DNA of 64,000 bases, taken from Epiperipatus broadwayi (taxonomy: Eukaryota > Onychophora > Udeonychophora > Euonychophora > Peripatidae). Each line of letters begins with the position of its first letter. Positions within the stretch are counted from its first letter, which is position 1. Below, one piece after another: positions 50,291-62,763 of the stretch. The stretch covers positions 1,196,545 to 1,260,544 of the forward strand of contig JAQFVV010000276.1 of assembly GCA_028023455.1 (NCBI GenBank), in the 5' to 3' direction. Under the pieces are notes generated by a model. It did no database searches, was not told where the DNA came from, and worked only from the letters and a program-made list of their open reading frames with translations. Made by a program: the position numbers and the translations under genes.

Positions 50291-51102
50291 TAGTATGTTC
50301 CAACAGTAATCTTCATTAATCCTTTAGATTATATGGCATTACATAACATTGATTGTAAGGGTTACAGATGCAATCATGTTTTACAGGGTTTTATATGGAT
50401 TAATTTTAAAGGTTACATTAATAAAGTTTCAAGATATAATTTTTAAAAATGTTGCTACTAGTTTTAAATACAGATGACAGATATGAAGTTTACAATAAAA
50501 AAACACAACTTCATATAGAGGTAGATATGACCTAAGATTGTAAAATCTGGCATCATATTGGAAGTTATTTACAGTCACTAAATTAATCTTGATTATTGTT
50601 TTTAACTGTTAATCTTGGAATACAATAGGGAGATAACTTATAATTCAAGATATGGTTGTTGTACAAAGACCAAAGTCAATTCAGAATAGAATTACATATG
50701 GTAACATCTGGTGTATTGTGATAGAAGGGATTTAAATTATGAAGTCTGGTGGAGGATGTTATTGAAGGCAGTTAATGAAGATCTGTGTTGAGAGTAGTGG
50801 ATGATTCCATTGAATGTTATTCAATGTGGTTATTATTGGACTATGACATTTTATGGATTATAAGGTTATTAGTAGTGACCAGGTGGGAGCTAAAATATAT
50901 GGTGGGGTGCAGTATTGATATACTAGGCCTTGATTTGTTGGAGCTTATTGATGAACATAGCTGGGATTCTTCTGGTTTTGTTGCCATGATGAAGATGCAG
51001 AAAGTGCACTAGAAGGCATACTGAGTGAAAGTTGTGGCACATGCTGTGGGGAGAAGTTATCTTGTGATTGAATTGAATTAGCTATTGTATAGAGGCAACT
51101 GG

Positions 51103-52030
51103 TCATCTAGTGTTTAGCATGATAATCCTGGTTTGGTTGAGGGTTTGACAGTGCTGGAAAAGTTGTTGTTGAGTTTCTTCTGCCATATGACATAAGGTGC
51201 AGAATGGATTTATATTTTTATACAGATGGTAATACCAGAAAAAATGATAGGTTGGCAATGCATGTAAGTTAAAACAAACTAGAAAATTGGAAAAATTTAG
51301 GCTTGAGGGACCAACTTTCAAAGGAGTGGAGTAAATGGAAGTTATTCATACCAAGCATAAAAGAAGAACAATCTTTGCATATGTTTTCCAGTATGTGTAT
51401 TTATTAATCATGGGAAACATTGATCAGTTAGATGCTGATATGATTGATTGGTAAAGTGTGGTAAGAATCAGTAGGGATTTCTTGTAACAGTGATTGTTGT
51501 GAATAATTTATGCAATTGAATTTATGGCTTTTTGGATATAGAACACTTGGGTACAATGGAGGGCCAAACCATTATTAATGGGTAGACAACCATGTCTCAT
51601 AGCTGAGATAGAAACTGTTTTCCTGCACCATAATAGCATGTTGCAGAGGGAGCAGATGGCAGAATTAAATGATTTTGAAAAGTTAACAATAGGCAAATAA
51701 TATGCAATTGTAGTCATTGTGAATATAAAAGGAGAGATAAGTTTTGGAAAGAGAGTTGGCAATCTGTTTAAGTTTGTTTTGTATGGTAGTCTTCATTGTG
51801 AGCACATGTAAAATAGAAAGCCTAAGAGAGGGATTGATTTTTTCCTGGAATATTTAAGAGTAAGATTTATTAGTGTATATAAACCATGCTGCTGTTTTAC
51901 TCATCTTAAAACTAAGTTTATACTTGGCAGTTTATTGATTGAAGATGCTTTGCAATTCGAAGAGGTGCTTACAAGATGACAAGAAATGATGACATCATCC
52001 ACGAATGCTATGTATGGTATGTATTGGTGT
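51103..52030 (-). pseudogene. LINE-A ORF2 (reverse transcriptase) remnant
   Basis: The minus strand near 52010-51985 reads IAFVDDVIIS, an RT catalytic box with both aspartates. Further on come LLGFPFY (compare FLGFPFY in copy 2), INNGLALHCTQVFY (compare SNGLGLHTINVF), and a C-terminal finger CTLCHMAEETQQQLFQHC at 51103-51321, as in copy 2 (CGLCHREEETQDHFLHSC). The pieces are in several frames with stops between them, so the gene is dead. The terminal Cys-x2-Cys-x7-8-His-x4-Cys motif is the zf-RVT type seen in L1/Tx1-like and related LINEs. Confidence 0.8.
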
Positions 52031-52679
52031 GTATGTATAATTTGGATGTCTGATAATGTTTACAGGCCAGATATTGAGTGTATTTGTTGTTATTGATGAG
52101 AGGTAGAGATAGATTGATCTATGGAATCAGCTAAAGGACATTTAGTTTTCATGAGAATCTGACTGGTTTTTACAGAGTCCATGTCCAGTATCAATATATC
52201 AAAAATGTCTGTTTTTTTTATTTTTTATGTTGGCAAGTCCTTTTGTGAGGAACATCCAGACTTTATTTTTGTTTCACTAGAAGTGTTGGGGGAAGAGATA
52301 GCTGTTATAGGTGGTAAACATAAGAAATTATCTCCATGATATGTGTTGGTGTTTCATCGCCATGTGTATGCTTATAAATAAGAACTTCTGGGGTAGTATT
52401 AATCTTATTTGAGGTAGTGCTAGCTTTGGTTGTTGCATTGGGAGGAATGTTGAAAACAATATTACCTAAATCAAGGGTTGTTTGTATATTTAATTGAACT
52501 GGTATGATCATCATTATCATTATCTGCCTCATAAAATATCAAATTAATAGGTGGTGAATCAAGATTGAGAATTAATGAGTGTACAGAGTAGCAGTATGTG
52601 CATGGATAAACTTGTGGCTATTGATGGATATAATCATGGAAAGAATTGCTCTTGGCTATTCTTTCTTGATTCAGGGATT

Positions 52680-53638
52680 TAGGTGATCATCTGATTTTTC
52701 TGAAAATGAAGTTTGGAAATTAGCACATTGCACTGCTAATTGGCCCTGTTGGTGATAGGGGTAGCACTGGGGTTTCAATACTCTGATGTATATGCATATG
52801 GTAGCTTCTTGAAAAAGGGCATGAGTTGGAATTATGTTTGGATCAATGTCATGGTGCATTGTAATTTGAAATCATAGCTGTAACTTGAGATGGGTATAGG
52901 GTTATATTTTAGATGTATGGTGTGTAACTTTGCCAAATGATTGTATTATATGCTGGAAATCTTGAAGGATGGATCCCAAGTAGGTGTTTTGAGCACCCCT
53001 GTGATAGAGTTTTAGTGATTTGGATCCAACATCATTAGGGCAAAGTTTACAAGTGATTTTATTTGTTCTTGAAATAAGTCTCCCTGTGTAGTCTGAATAA
53101 ACTCAGTTAACAAATATCTGGGATCCCACAGCCCATGCAAGGATATTGCATCAAAGGATAATTGCCTAGGAAATTTATATAGAGAGATGTTAATGTCTAT
53201 AGCAAATAGAATTATGGACTTAGTAGAAAAACATAATTTGAAAGGTGCAAATATTCCTCTTGAGATTGAACTATCGAAACTATCATTTATTATCATAAGA
53301 GCATCTGTGTTCCAAACTGTAGATGGGAGGAGGAATTGTGCTTCTTGAATACTGAAGTCCAGTTCTCTGATGTCACTAGGGGTGGTTTTTCTGTTTTTTG
53401 GAGCTGATTTGGGAATGGTTGAAATATTATCTTTCTTATTAACATCTACAGAATTATTATTACTTTTATTACTGATCTGTTGAGAATTATTTTTAATAAC
53501 ATTAACAAATGTTTGCATTATCTTTGAACTTTGGAATTCAGTGTTAGTGAAATTGGCACTATGTGACAGCTCAGTCAACATATTAGTCACCAAATTATCG
53601 CTAGACAAATCAATTATTTTTTTAAATGTTAATGCCAA
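52680..53638 (-). pseudogene. LINE-A ORF1 remnant
   Basis: The frame at 53012-53638 starts MALTFKKIIDLSSDN. It contains IDINISLYKF, LHGLWDPRYLL and DLFQEQIKSLV, which align with DRNITLYKF, EYLWDSVSK and MRFKSQIKTM of copy 3. A second frame (52671-52859) has LKPQCYPYHQQG and AVQC where copy 3 has an intact CCHC knuckle; here the second Cys and the His are lost. ORF1 proteins of this type bind element RNA. Frameshifts separate the two pieces. This copy has diverged more than copy 3. Confidence 0.7.
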
Positions 53639-53640
53639 AT

Positions 53641-54347
53641 TTAAACAAATTTGATAAGTGAGTTATTAATCAATTTAAGGCAAACTTTGTAATAAGAGAT
53701 ACAAATTTTATCTTGTCAACAAAAGCTTTAAATGAATTTTAAGCAAACAAAAACTGCTTTTTACCTGCATTGTTGATAGATGAACAACTGTGGAGCTATT
53801 TATTGTTTTTATTAATTGAATACTGTTTAGAAACTGTGGATATAAAAATGATTAATACCTGAAAATACTAAATTATTAATGGCTTGTTGATTTCACTTAT
53901 TACCATTCTAAAATTATTTATTTAATAAATTGTTACATATTTCATGATTTTCTTCTTTACCATTTTAAACTATTATCTCGGTATTTTTTTTATGTTTTTT
54001 TTTTAATAAATGTAATTTTACTTTAATTTGTTTCAATTTGATAGATTTTAGTTTTAAAGCAAGATACTTTTATATTAATAAACATATATATATAAACACT
54101 GTGTTCAGTTACATGATTTGGTGCAGTGGGAGAATGTATAAACCAATATCCATGTGTGGGACTAGAGTGAACAACTTTGAAATGCAAGGTCGATCGATTA
54201 GAATCCATCTTTGGAACTTTTTTTGTTTAAACCTCATATGAATTTTAAGCAAAAAATCATTTACTATTTATTTTTGAGATAAGATATTTGACTGATATAT
54301 AAACATTATTATTTACAAAAAAAAATCAAATCAAAAAATTCTTATTA

Positions 54348-54383
<36 letters not shown>

Positions 54384-56199
54384 ACCATATATATATATTA
54401 TAGCTAAGTAAGTAAAGTAGCCTTTAAATAATTTACTCTAGAGAAGCAGCCTTTTCATCATATCTCTACAATGAAATAATTTTCAGATGTCAATTTATTA
54501 ACCTATGATTAGATTCTTAGCTTGACTATATATGAGATAACCAATTACAAAAGAGTTTGAACATCAAGTTATAAAAATGGCATATAAATACAACAACTAC
54601 TGCATGATACTTCCTACCCAAAAATATACAATAGGATGCTATCACGAAGTTATAATTGGTTAGCGATTAATTTCCATTATTTTATAACTTATACAAATTA
54701 TTCTTTTGAATAAATAAACCTTTACAAACATATTTTTCTTTATTAATTTATCTTACTGTATGAATTTTTTTTTTACATTATTCTATGTATACATTATTAT
54801 ATTTCTATTTATTTTTCAATTATATTTTGTGTTCACTTTCAAGATCTATTATTTCTTTCTTTTTTTTTTTTACTTTCTATTCTAAAGCATTGATTTTAAA
54901 ACCGCAATCAAGGACTAATGAATAAATATGACCATAAAATATCATTGAAACATAGGTTAGACTACAGTTGAAAGCTATATGGAAATATATGTGTGAGTGT
55001 GAAAAAAAGGGTAATATAATAAAACAATATTTATATAAAAATAAAAATAAAGTAGGAAAAATCATTTACATATTAGAATTAGTGAACCATTTTAAATGAG
55101 GAAAAGAACTATTTATTTATTAAATTTATTTTACCCGTTAATTATTGTAGTTACAATACATAAATTTCTGAAATTTTTACATCAATAAAGACCTAGAAAG
55201 AGATCCAATGTGTGAAATAAAAATGTTGTTGGTGAGATGTGGAGAAAAGAAACTAGATTAAATTAGGAGAGATTTGCATCGTGCAGGGGATAGATGATGA
55301 TTGAAAGTGATGCTAATGACAACAACTTCAAACTATCTCCATGACAAGAGACTTTCTATAATTTTTATAATCAGAAGAAACTGAGATGTTATTTTCTAAG
55401 CTACCCAATTGCCGATTTTAAATGTTTCTCTTATCTCTTCTAACCTTTATCCAAAATCCCGATCAATTATTAGAAGACTAGTTATATTGTCTATTGACTA
55501 GCTATCTGGAAAAAAAAATTATTAAATACAATCACTTAGGTTTATCTAAAACTACTTTAAACTTATCTAGAGTCATTGGAAACGGATGTGCAAATCAATA
55601 TCCCATTAAGACGTAATACGCATAAATGTATGTAGCGATTTAGTTTAATTTTATTTAACTCCACGAAGCTATGACTCACATATAAACATAAATTAAAAAT
55701 TAAAAATTGTAAAAGTTTAAAATAATAATAATGATTGATTTGATTTGCAGAAAAAGTGAATTGATATTGGAAATTTTCGGTAAAATGTAATCGGAATTAC
55801 GATAGTTTAAATTAACGTGACAGCCTGACAGAAAGCTTATTCAATAACTGTGTTAAAAGGTTTAAGGGTCACTACATTAAATAAACAATTTGATTGTAAA
55901 ATTAAACAATTAAATATAAATCAACTTAAGTAAATTAATCACACCCACTGGACATTTACCTACGCAAAATATTAAAAGAAGATCAACGTTATATACATTA
56001 GAATTTATATTTCCGCTTTACAAATTAAATTAATAATATTTAATCAACAAAATTACAGATAATAAATAAACCAATTAAAAAGGCAAATAAATAATCAATA
56101 ATATATAAATTAAAAAACTATCTCATCTTTGCAATCTCATTTTTGAAAATTACTGCTTGCAGTATAAATTTTACTAAAAGGTTTTTTTTTTTTTTTTTG
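53641..56199. other. AT-rich non-coding stretch
   Basis: A TA tract at about 54351-54398 is partly duplicated ('attaccatatatata' twice). No gene was found. Confidence 0.45.
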
Positions 56200-56717
56200 G
56201 AGAAGTTTTGCTGCTATATTTCGCAGAAAGAAGTTTGCTGTTAACTGAAAAGAGACCTTTGGATTCCTCTTCCTGGGGGCCTTAAAGGAACCGAACAGGG
56301 AAAATTCCTAATATTCCCTCCATACGTTCTTGTTGTTGCAGCTGTTATTACTATATGATTATTCATATAGTATACGAACATGGATGGGTTGCTCACTAAC
56401 ACGCCTTAGCCAGCGTGGTGAGTTTATTGGCTTTTTATCTCTGAGTTTAAGATCAAGAAACACCATAGTTTTTCTTTTCCGTTGCCTGATAAGTCAGAAT
56501 GAATGTATATGTGAATGAAATTTTCTTTCTAATTGATATATATATAATCATGACGGACAAAAATAAATCATGGTCCTTATTATCAGCCAAGGCAACGGTT
56601 GATGACGAAAGGTGGAGAGTGCTAAGAATCGCCTGATTGTACATCTAGGTTAAAATTTGATGTTGATATTTTTATTTAGATACTTACAACTGAAGATTAC
56701 TTTCAAGTGTAGAAAGA

Positions 56718-57410
56718 TTGCAAGAATTGGAAGAATTGTCTGATATTAAATTGGGCATTATTGGCTTTTGTGAAGTTAGAAGAAAAGATAAAGAGACAAT
56801 TGATTTAAAAAATGAACATATACTCTTCTACAAAGGCAAAAATATTGGAAGTACAACTGGAGTAGGATTCATTATAAATAAAAAGTGGAAAAAACCATTG
56901 TGGAGATTGATGGTGTATCAGACAGAATGGCAAGATTAGTTATTCAATTTAATAGCAGATACCAAATGCAGATAATTCAGGTTTATGCACCAACAATTCT
57001 CATAGTGATGAAATAATAAAAGATTTTTATATGGGTGTACAAAAGGCTTTGGATCAGACTAAACAATATTTTAAAATCATTATGGGAGACTTTAATGCTA
57101 GAATTGGCAAAAAAAAAAAAAAGATGAAAGTGTTGCAGATAAATTTGGTTATAGTAAAAAAAATGAAGGAGGACATACACTTGTGGAGTTTTCAAAAAAG
57201 AAAAACTTTATATTATGAATTCTTTTTTTTTTTTTAGAAAAAAGGTTAAAAGGAAATGGGCATGGTAGCATTCAAATGAAGGTACAGTAGCACTGGATTA
57301 TATTTTGACTAACAGAAAGTACATATTTCAAGATTGTAATGCCTTTAATAAATTCAACACAGTAAGTGATCATTGGTTAGTAAGATGTAAGATACATGCT
57401 AATGCAAAAC
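56718..57410 (+). pseudogene. RTE APE-type endonuclease, broken
   Basis: The frame starts LQELEELSDIKLGIIGFCEV (56725 on), then RRKDKETIDLKNEH and TTGVGFIINKKW. After frame changes come QVYAPTILIV-like sequence near 56985, IIMGDFNARIGK (near 57080-57110), and near 57350-57390 FNTVSDHWLVR with the catalytic SDH. This domain nicks chromosomal DNA to prime reverse transcription. An A-run of about 12 at 57109-57121 coincides with one frame change, and a T-run near 57225-57236 with another. The pieces are in order but cannot form one protein. Confidence 0.82.
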
Positions 57411-59938
57411 TAGAGAGACAAAAACATTCAAATGAATTTAAATTAGAACTTGCAAATCGTTTTCAAGTATTAGTAGGTTTTTAACATGATTCAAATTTGA
57501 GTGAAATTAATAAGAAAATAACTGATACACTTTTAATAACTGCAACAAAAATATCTGATAGAAAAAAGCACCAATAAAATTTCTATGGAGACTAGAGAAT
57601 CTATGATGAAAAGAAGGAATATGAAGGTATATAAAAATGATAAAATAAAAAGGATTGAATATCTCGAATTTTGTAAAATGGTGAGAAAAAGAGTTGATAA
57701 TAATATAAGAAAGTACAATTATGATTTAGCAAGAAAAATTGTAGAGGACAATAAAAGTCTAAAAAGTGTAAAACAACATTTTGGTATTGGTAGGAAACTT
57801 ATATCTGCAATAAAAAAAAGATAGAACTATTACTAAAAAGAGAGTGACATTATAAAATGATTAGAAGAGTTTTATTAAGAATTACATAGTAATAAAAAAA
57901 CAACTATCTCATTCATCTATTATATTTTCTGAATTGCCCAAGATTTTAAATGCAGAAGTGAGACATGCAATTAAATTTATGAAGAAAGGAAAAGCTCCAG
58001 GTAATGATGGAATTATAATCAATATCTTAAAAGAAACAGGTGAAAAAATAGAAAAGGTTTTGGCAAAGTTATATATCAAATATATAAATGATAAAGATAT
58101 ACCAGATGATTGGAAGAATGCAGTATTAATATTAATATTTAAAAAAACTGATAAAAAAGATATTATAAATTGCAGTCCTATCACTTTTTTATCAGTTTTA
58201 TACAAACTTTTTATGAAGATAATTATAACTCATCTACAGAGAACTTTGGATTTCAAACAACCAAAAGAACACACTGATTTAAAAGTGGTTTAGTACAATG
58301 GATCAAATCCAAATACTAAAAGAGATAGAAAGGACGAATGAATATGTGCTTTGTATTTGTAGATTATGAAAAGGCATTTGATTCTATAAGTCATTTCTTC
58401 AGTAATTAAAGCATTGGATCATCAAGCTACAGACCCAGGATATTGTTATATTCTGAAGAATATATATAAAATGCGACACCAACAATTATATTACATAATG
58501 ATATTAGAAAAGTTAATATTGAGAAGGGTGTAAGAACAGGGTGACTCCATATCTCCAAAACGTTTTTACAGCAGTGCTACAAGAAGTGTTCTGTGGATTA
58601 AAATGGGAAGTTAAAGAAGTAAAAGTAAATTGAGATTATTTAAGTCATTTATATTTTGCAGATGATCTAATTGTTTTTGAAAATAATACTTCAGAGCTTC
58701 AGGAAATGTTACAACAGTTATCAGTTGACAGAAGAAAGTAGGACTAAAGGTAAATGTTAAAAAAACTAAAGTAATGTTCAATGGATTTCTCAAAAGGTGA
58801 AATTAAATTGAGACAAACTGCAAACCTTTTGCACTCATTAGTATCTAACAGCCAATCAGATCATAAATACAAGAAAAGGTGGTCCACCATATTCTTTACT
58901 TGTCTTTCTATATATCCAAGCCAGTCTAAAGTACTTAGATCTGAAATCGTGAATATTAAATATCTTCACACTTAACTCACTGAGTTTAAATTACAAACAT
59001 ACAGCATGAAATCCTATGATTTACTATGCAGTAGTTTTTAGATGTTATAACTTGCAGTAACATATGTAAACAATATTTATTTTATAAAGTGCAAACAGAT
59101 TGAAATTAAATTGAGAGAAACTGCTGTATGTTTGTAATTTAAACTCAGTGAGTTAAATGTTAAGATATTTAATATTTACACTTTTAGATCTAAGTACTTT
59201 AGACTGGCTTGGATATATAGAAAGACAAGTAAAGAATAGGGTGTACCACCCTTTTCTTGTTAAATTCTCTGTCTTGTATTTACAATCTGATTGGCTGTTA
59301 GATACTAATGAGCATGAGAGGTTTGCAGTTTTTTTCAATTTAATTTCAAAAGGTGAAAGTAAAGATTGATCATAATGAGTTAGAAGAGTTTAACAACTAG
59401 AAATACCTTGGTAAGATTATTACTACAGCTGAAAACATAATGGATGAAATTAATCATAGAATTAAACTTGATTGGAGTACTTTTAGTAGAAATAACTTAA
59501 TATTAAAAGGAAACTGCCTATGTGTTTGAAAAGGAGGGTTTTTAATAAATATGGTTTACCAGTTCTTACTTATGGATCTGAGATTTAGATGCTTAATAGA
59601 AGAGTAATAGAGAGATTTCAGATCGCCCAAAGAAGAATGGAGAGATGCATGTTAGCAGTAACAAAAAGAGATCAGAAACACAATAAGTGGGTAATCATTG
59701 ACATTGTTGAAAGAATTAAAAGTCTGAAGTGGAGTTTTCCTGAACATATTGCTAGGAGAGATGATAATATATGAACAATTGAAATCTTAAATTGGATTCA
59801 AAAAGATTGTAAAGACCCAGAAAGAGACTACATGTGAGATGGATTGACAAAATAAAAAAGTGTGCAGGGGTGAGGTGGAGAAGAGAGGCTAGAGGTCAAA
59901 AAAGATGGATTGAACTTAAAGAGACCTTCATCTTAAAG
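57411..59938 (+). pseudogene. RTE reverse transcriptase, broken and interrupted
   Basis: KKGKAPGNDGIIINIL and IPDDWKNAVLILIFKK (about 57970-58140) give the RT N-terminal motifs. FVDYEKAFDSI lies near 58350, a QGDSISP motif near 58540, and LYFADDLIVF, the catalytic box, near 58655-58685. VGLKVNVKKTKVMFN follows and stops at the foldback insertion (58802). After it come LEEFNN-type sequence, then RRMERCMLAVTKRDQKHNKW (59633 on), LKWSFPEHIARRDDN, and the final RWIDKIKKCAG, RGQKRWIELKETFILK ending near 59938, the usual RTE C-terminus. RT copies the element RNA at the nicked target. Several stops and frameshifts are present. Confidence 0.85.
58802..59345. mobile_element. 544-bp foldback element inserted in the RTE copy, 12-bp target duplication
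   Basis: Arms of about 205-215 bp (58802-59008 and 59132-59345) are reverse complements: 'caaaccttttgcactcatta' faces 'taatgagcatgagaggtttg', and 'cttaactcactgagtttaaa' faces 'tttaaactcagtgagttaaa'. About 120 bp separates them. tcaaaaggtgaa flanks the element at 58790-58801 and 59346-59357. The two similar 60-codon frames in the arms (58781-58975 plus, 59153-59338 minus) are mirror images of repeat sequence, not genes. Confidence 0.9.
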
Positions 59939-59997
59939 TAGACTGATAATGGTTGACAATGATGATACAGGTAAAAATATTATAAAGTTTGCTATAT

Positions 59998-60160
<163 letters not shown>

Positions 60161-60234
60161 CCTATGGCACTTGAAATAGATGGCTCTATAACAGCTGGAC
60201 ATAACATGATAAACCCAATATATCAACACTTTAA

Positions 60235-62278
60235 AAAAAACTGCAAAAACAGAGAGTGTACATACCAAATGAAGACATATTTGGAGACCCTGAAACAGAC
60301 ACACCAATAACAACAACTGACATTGTATTTCAACTTATAACAATAACAAACACATGCCACCCAGGACCTCAAGGAATCTAGCCAATTACATATCCCAAAA
60401 AATTTACACTTCACCCAGGACCTCAAGGAATCTAGCCAATTACATATCCCAAAAAATTTACAACATACAAAGTCTATACCCAATTGCAATGGTTCCATTT
60501 AACAAAAAACCAACAACAATATCATCTTTATCTAATCTATGACCAATTTCAATGGGACCTTTAGGAATAAAAATTCTTGAAAGAGTGATAAAGGAAAAAA
60601 ATAGAACAACACATACTCCCTGTGTTATCATCAGCACAATATGCCAAAAAAGGATCATCCATTGGTCAGGGTGCCTTAATGTACAAAACAATTATCGAAG
60701 TAGTAAAAAAAAGAAAGAAATATGCACCAATTATAGTTCAACTAGACATTGAGGCAGCTTTTGACTCAGTGCCTATAGCCAAATTATTAGACGTGCTGAA
60801 AAAAACAACAACACCTCCATCCCTACTATATATAATAGCCAATCTGCTTCTCAGCCGGGAAATTCACATCACATTGAATGGGAAAAAATCACCAGCCTTC
60901 AGACTGAGTCAATCCATCCCACAAGGATCCCCCCTAAGTGCCTTGCTCTTTACAATATATATATAAATCCTCTATTAATAGTGATACAGAAAAAAATAAA
61001 AGGCATTCAAATTCCAAACACTGCTTTAAATATATCATGCATAGCCTATATGGACGATGTAACCGTTTTCCTCCCCTCTAAAAAAAACCTCCCCATACTA
61101 CAAGAGATAATCAAGAATTATACCTCAAATTTTAATTTAAAAATTAACACAAATAAAACTGCTGCATGGTCAATATACACAGGCAAGCACTGTACAGAGA
61201 TGTTTAATGATAAACCATCTGCTTTCCTTGGTTTCCCATTCTACCTTGGAACCAATGGAATAAGGCAAAAAATTTCAAAATAAATTAAAAAAAGATGCTG
61301 AAAAAATCACAACCTCACTTGAAAAGTCATACCTGTCAATATACGCAAAGGTAGCACTATTTAATCAACTTATAATTACAAAAATTACATACTACACACC
61401 TATAATCAAATTTGCAAAAACATTCATATCGAAAATCTCGTCAATCTGTAACAAACTAATATGGAGAAGAAAGACAGTGGCAATCTCTTTAAAAAATCTG
61501 AGCAGACCACCACATAGCAATGGACTTGGACTCCATACAATTAATGTTTTTACACACAGAAATCAGTAAATCTAATAATAGCAACCATAAAAAGATTTCC
61601 AGACCTGGAGTGTGTAATCAGTATAATACCCACAGACAGACCACCCCCTTCATATGGATATCTATCCACACTGATTGAAGAACTCAAGCTAATATACAAC
61701 AAAATATCACTCAATAATGACAAGTATACATACTGGGACATTTATAATATACTATATCCAAACCAGACACCTAATCTACATCCAACAGTTCTTGGAATAG
61801 ACAACAGGCAACTACTGCAACAGTTCAGAAAATGGTCATTAGAACCAAAATTATTTGATTTTCTACTTAAGCTTAATCTCATTTTCTTAGATTTCGTAGA
61901 TTCTATACAAATATAGACCCCATGTGTGGGTTATGTCATAGAGAAGAAGAGACACAAGATCATTTTCTTCATTCCTGCAGTGCCCTAGAAACAATACATC
62001 GCACAATGTTTACCACATACAGAAAGGCTATCATTTCAATTGATGAAATAATAAATATGTTTAAAAAAGGCAACAGCCCTGCTATTCGTGCAGCAACATA
62101 CACCCTTTATGCCTACTGGTGTACCAGATGCACTTTTGCACTTGCCAATAACCCTGAATGCCACCCAGCAACATATTCAATAAAACTAGGACTGTTCAGA
62201 AAAAGAGACAGCATCCTAGCTCAACCAGATGTGTTTGCAGCCACATGGTCACACTTGAAACAAAGATCCAGTCTATGA
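60235..62278 (+). pseudogene. LINE-A ORF2 reverse transcriptase, 5'-truncated and frameshifted
   Basis: In order: IFGDPETDTPITTTDIVF and PGPQGI (60265-60375); NLRPISMGPLGIKILERV (about 60535-60580); YAKKGSSIGQGALMYKTIIE (60640-60700); PIIVQLDIEAAFDSVP (60729-60776) with the first catalytic Asp; QSIPQGSPLSALLF (60911-60955); CIAYMDDVTVFLP (61039-61077), the catalytic box; FLGFPFYLG (61226-61252); SNGLGLHTINVF near 61520; and the C-terminal zf-RVT finger CGLCHREEETQDHFLHSC from 61924, ending at the stop at 62276. Frame changes occur near 60620, 60966 and 61280. A 54-bp direct duplication at 60361-60468 adds 18 codons in frame. Confidence 0.87.
60361..60468 (+). repeat. 54-bp tandem duplication inside LINE-A copy 2
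   Basis: 'ccaggacctcaaggaatcta' occurs at 60361 and 60415, and the two 54-bp copies are almost identical. Its length is a multiple of three, so the frame is kept. Confidence 0.92.
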
Positions 62279-62527
62279 AATATAAAGGCCAATAAGATAG
62301 ATGATGACATCTTCAACATCAGCATTTTTTCCAACTTCAAAAAGATGCAAGCACAAACTGAACTAAATAGAAGACCAAATTTAAAAACAAGAAGAAAAAA
62401 AAGTATGCAGAAAAGATAAAGACTTATATACTGAAAGTTGTAATTTGTTTTTCATTTGTGACAAATCAATATATTACTAGATGTGACTCTGTAACTTTTT
62501 AGACTCAATAAAGTTTTGCTTTGAAAC

Positions 62528-62755
<228 letters not shown>

Positions 62756-62763
62756 TAGTGCGG

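Larger units (their letters stand above)
50291..53640 (-). mobile_element. LINE-A copy 1: decayed non-LTR retrotransposon
   Basis: On the minus strand, an ORF1 remnant, a damaged zinc knuckle, an RT catalytic box, the RT C-terminal region and a terminal Cys-His motif occur in order, ending in the trinucleotide array at 49.8-50.3 kb. It pairs piece by piece with copies 2 and 3 at 60.2-64 kb. At about 3.3 kb it is shorter than a full two-ORF element, so parts (probably the endonuclease and N-terminal RT) are deleted. Confidence 0.8.
56200..59997 (+). mobile_element. RTE-type non-LTR retrotransposon, nearly full length, with a foldback inserted
   Basis: The 5' region at 56390-56420 ('ctcactaacacgcctta', 'ccagcgtggtgag') is typical of the 5' UTR of RTE elements often mislabelled 'craniofacial development protein 2-like'. 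An APE-type endonuclease, an RT and the characteristic C-terminal tail follow, then the (ATA)n array at 59.998 kb. A 544-bp foldback interrupts the RT at 58802-59345. Many frameshifts and stops show that the copy is dead. Confidence 0.88.
60161..62527 (+). mobile_element. LINE-A copy 2: 5'-truncated non-LTR retrotransposon
   Basis: It begins in the RT N-terminal region directly after the 59998-60160 microsatellite, so ORF1 and the endonuclease are missing. It runs to a 3' UTR with AATAAA near 62507 and continues into (ATA)n at 62528. It is the best preserved RT of the family in this window. Confidence 0.88.

Noticed and set aside
58781-59338. Two similar 60-codon frames on opposite strands
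   Set aside because: Mirror images from the arms of the foldback element.
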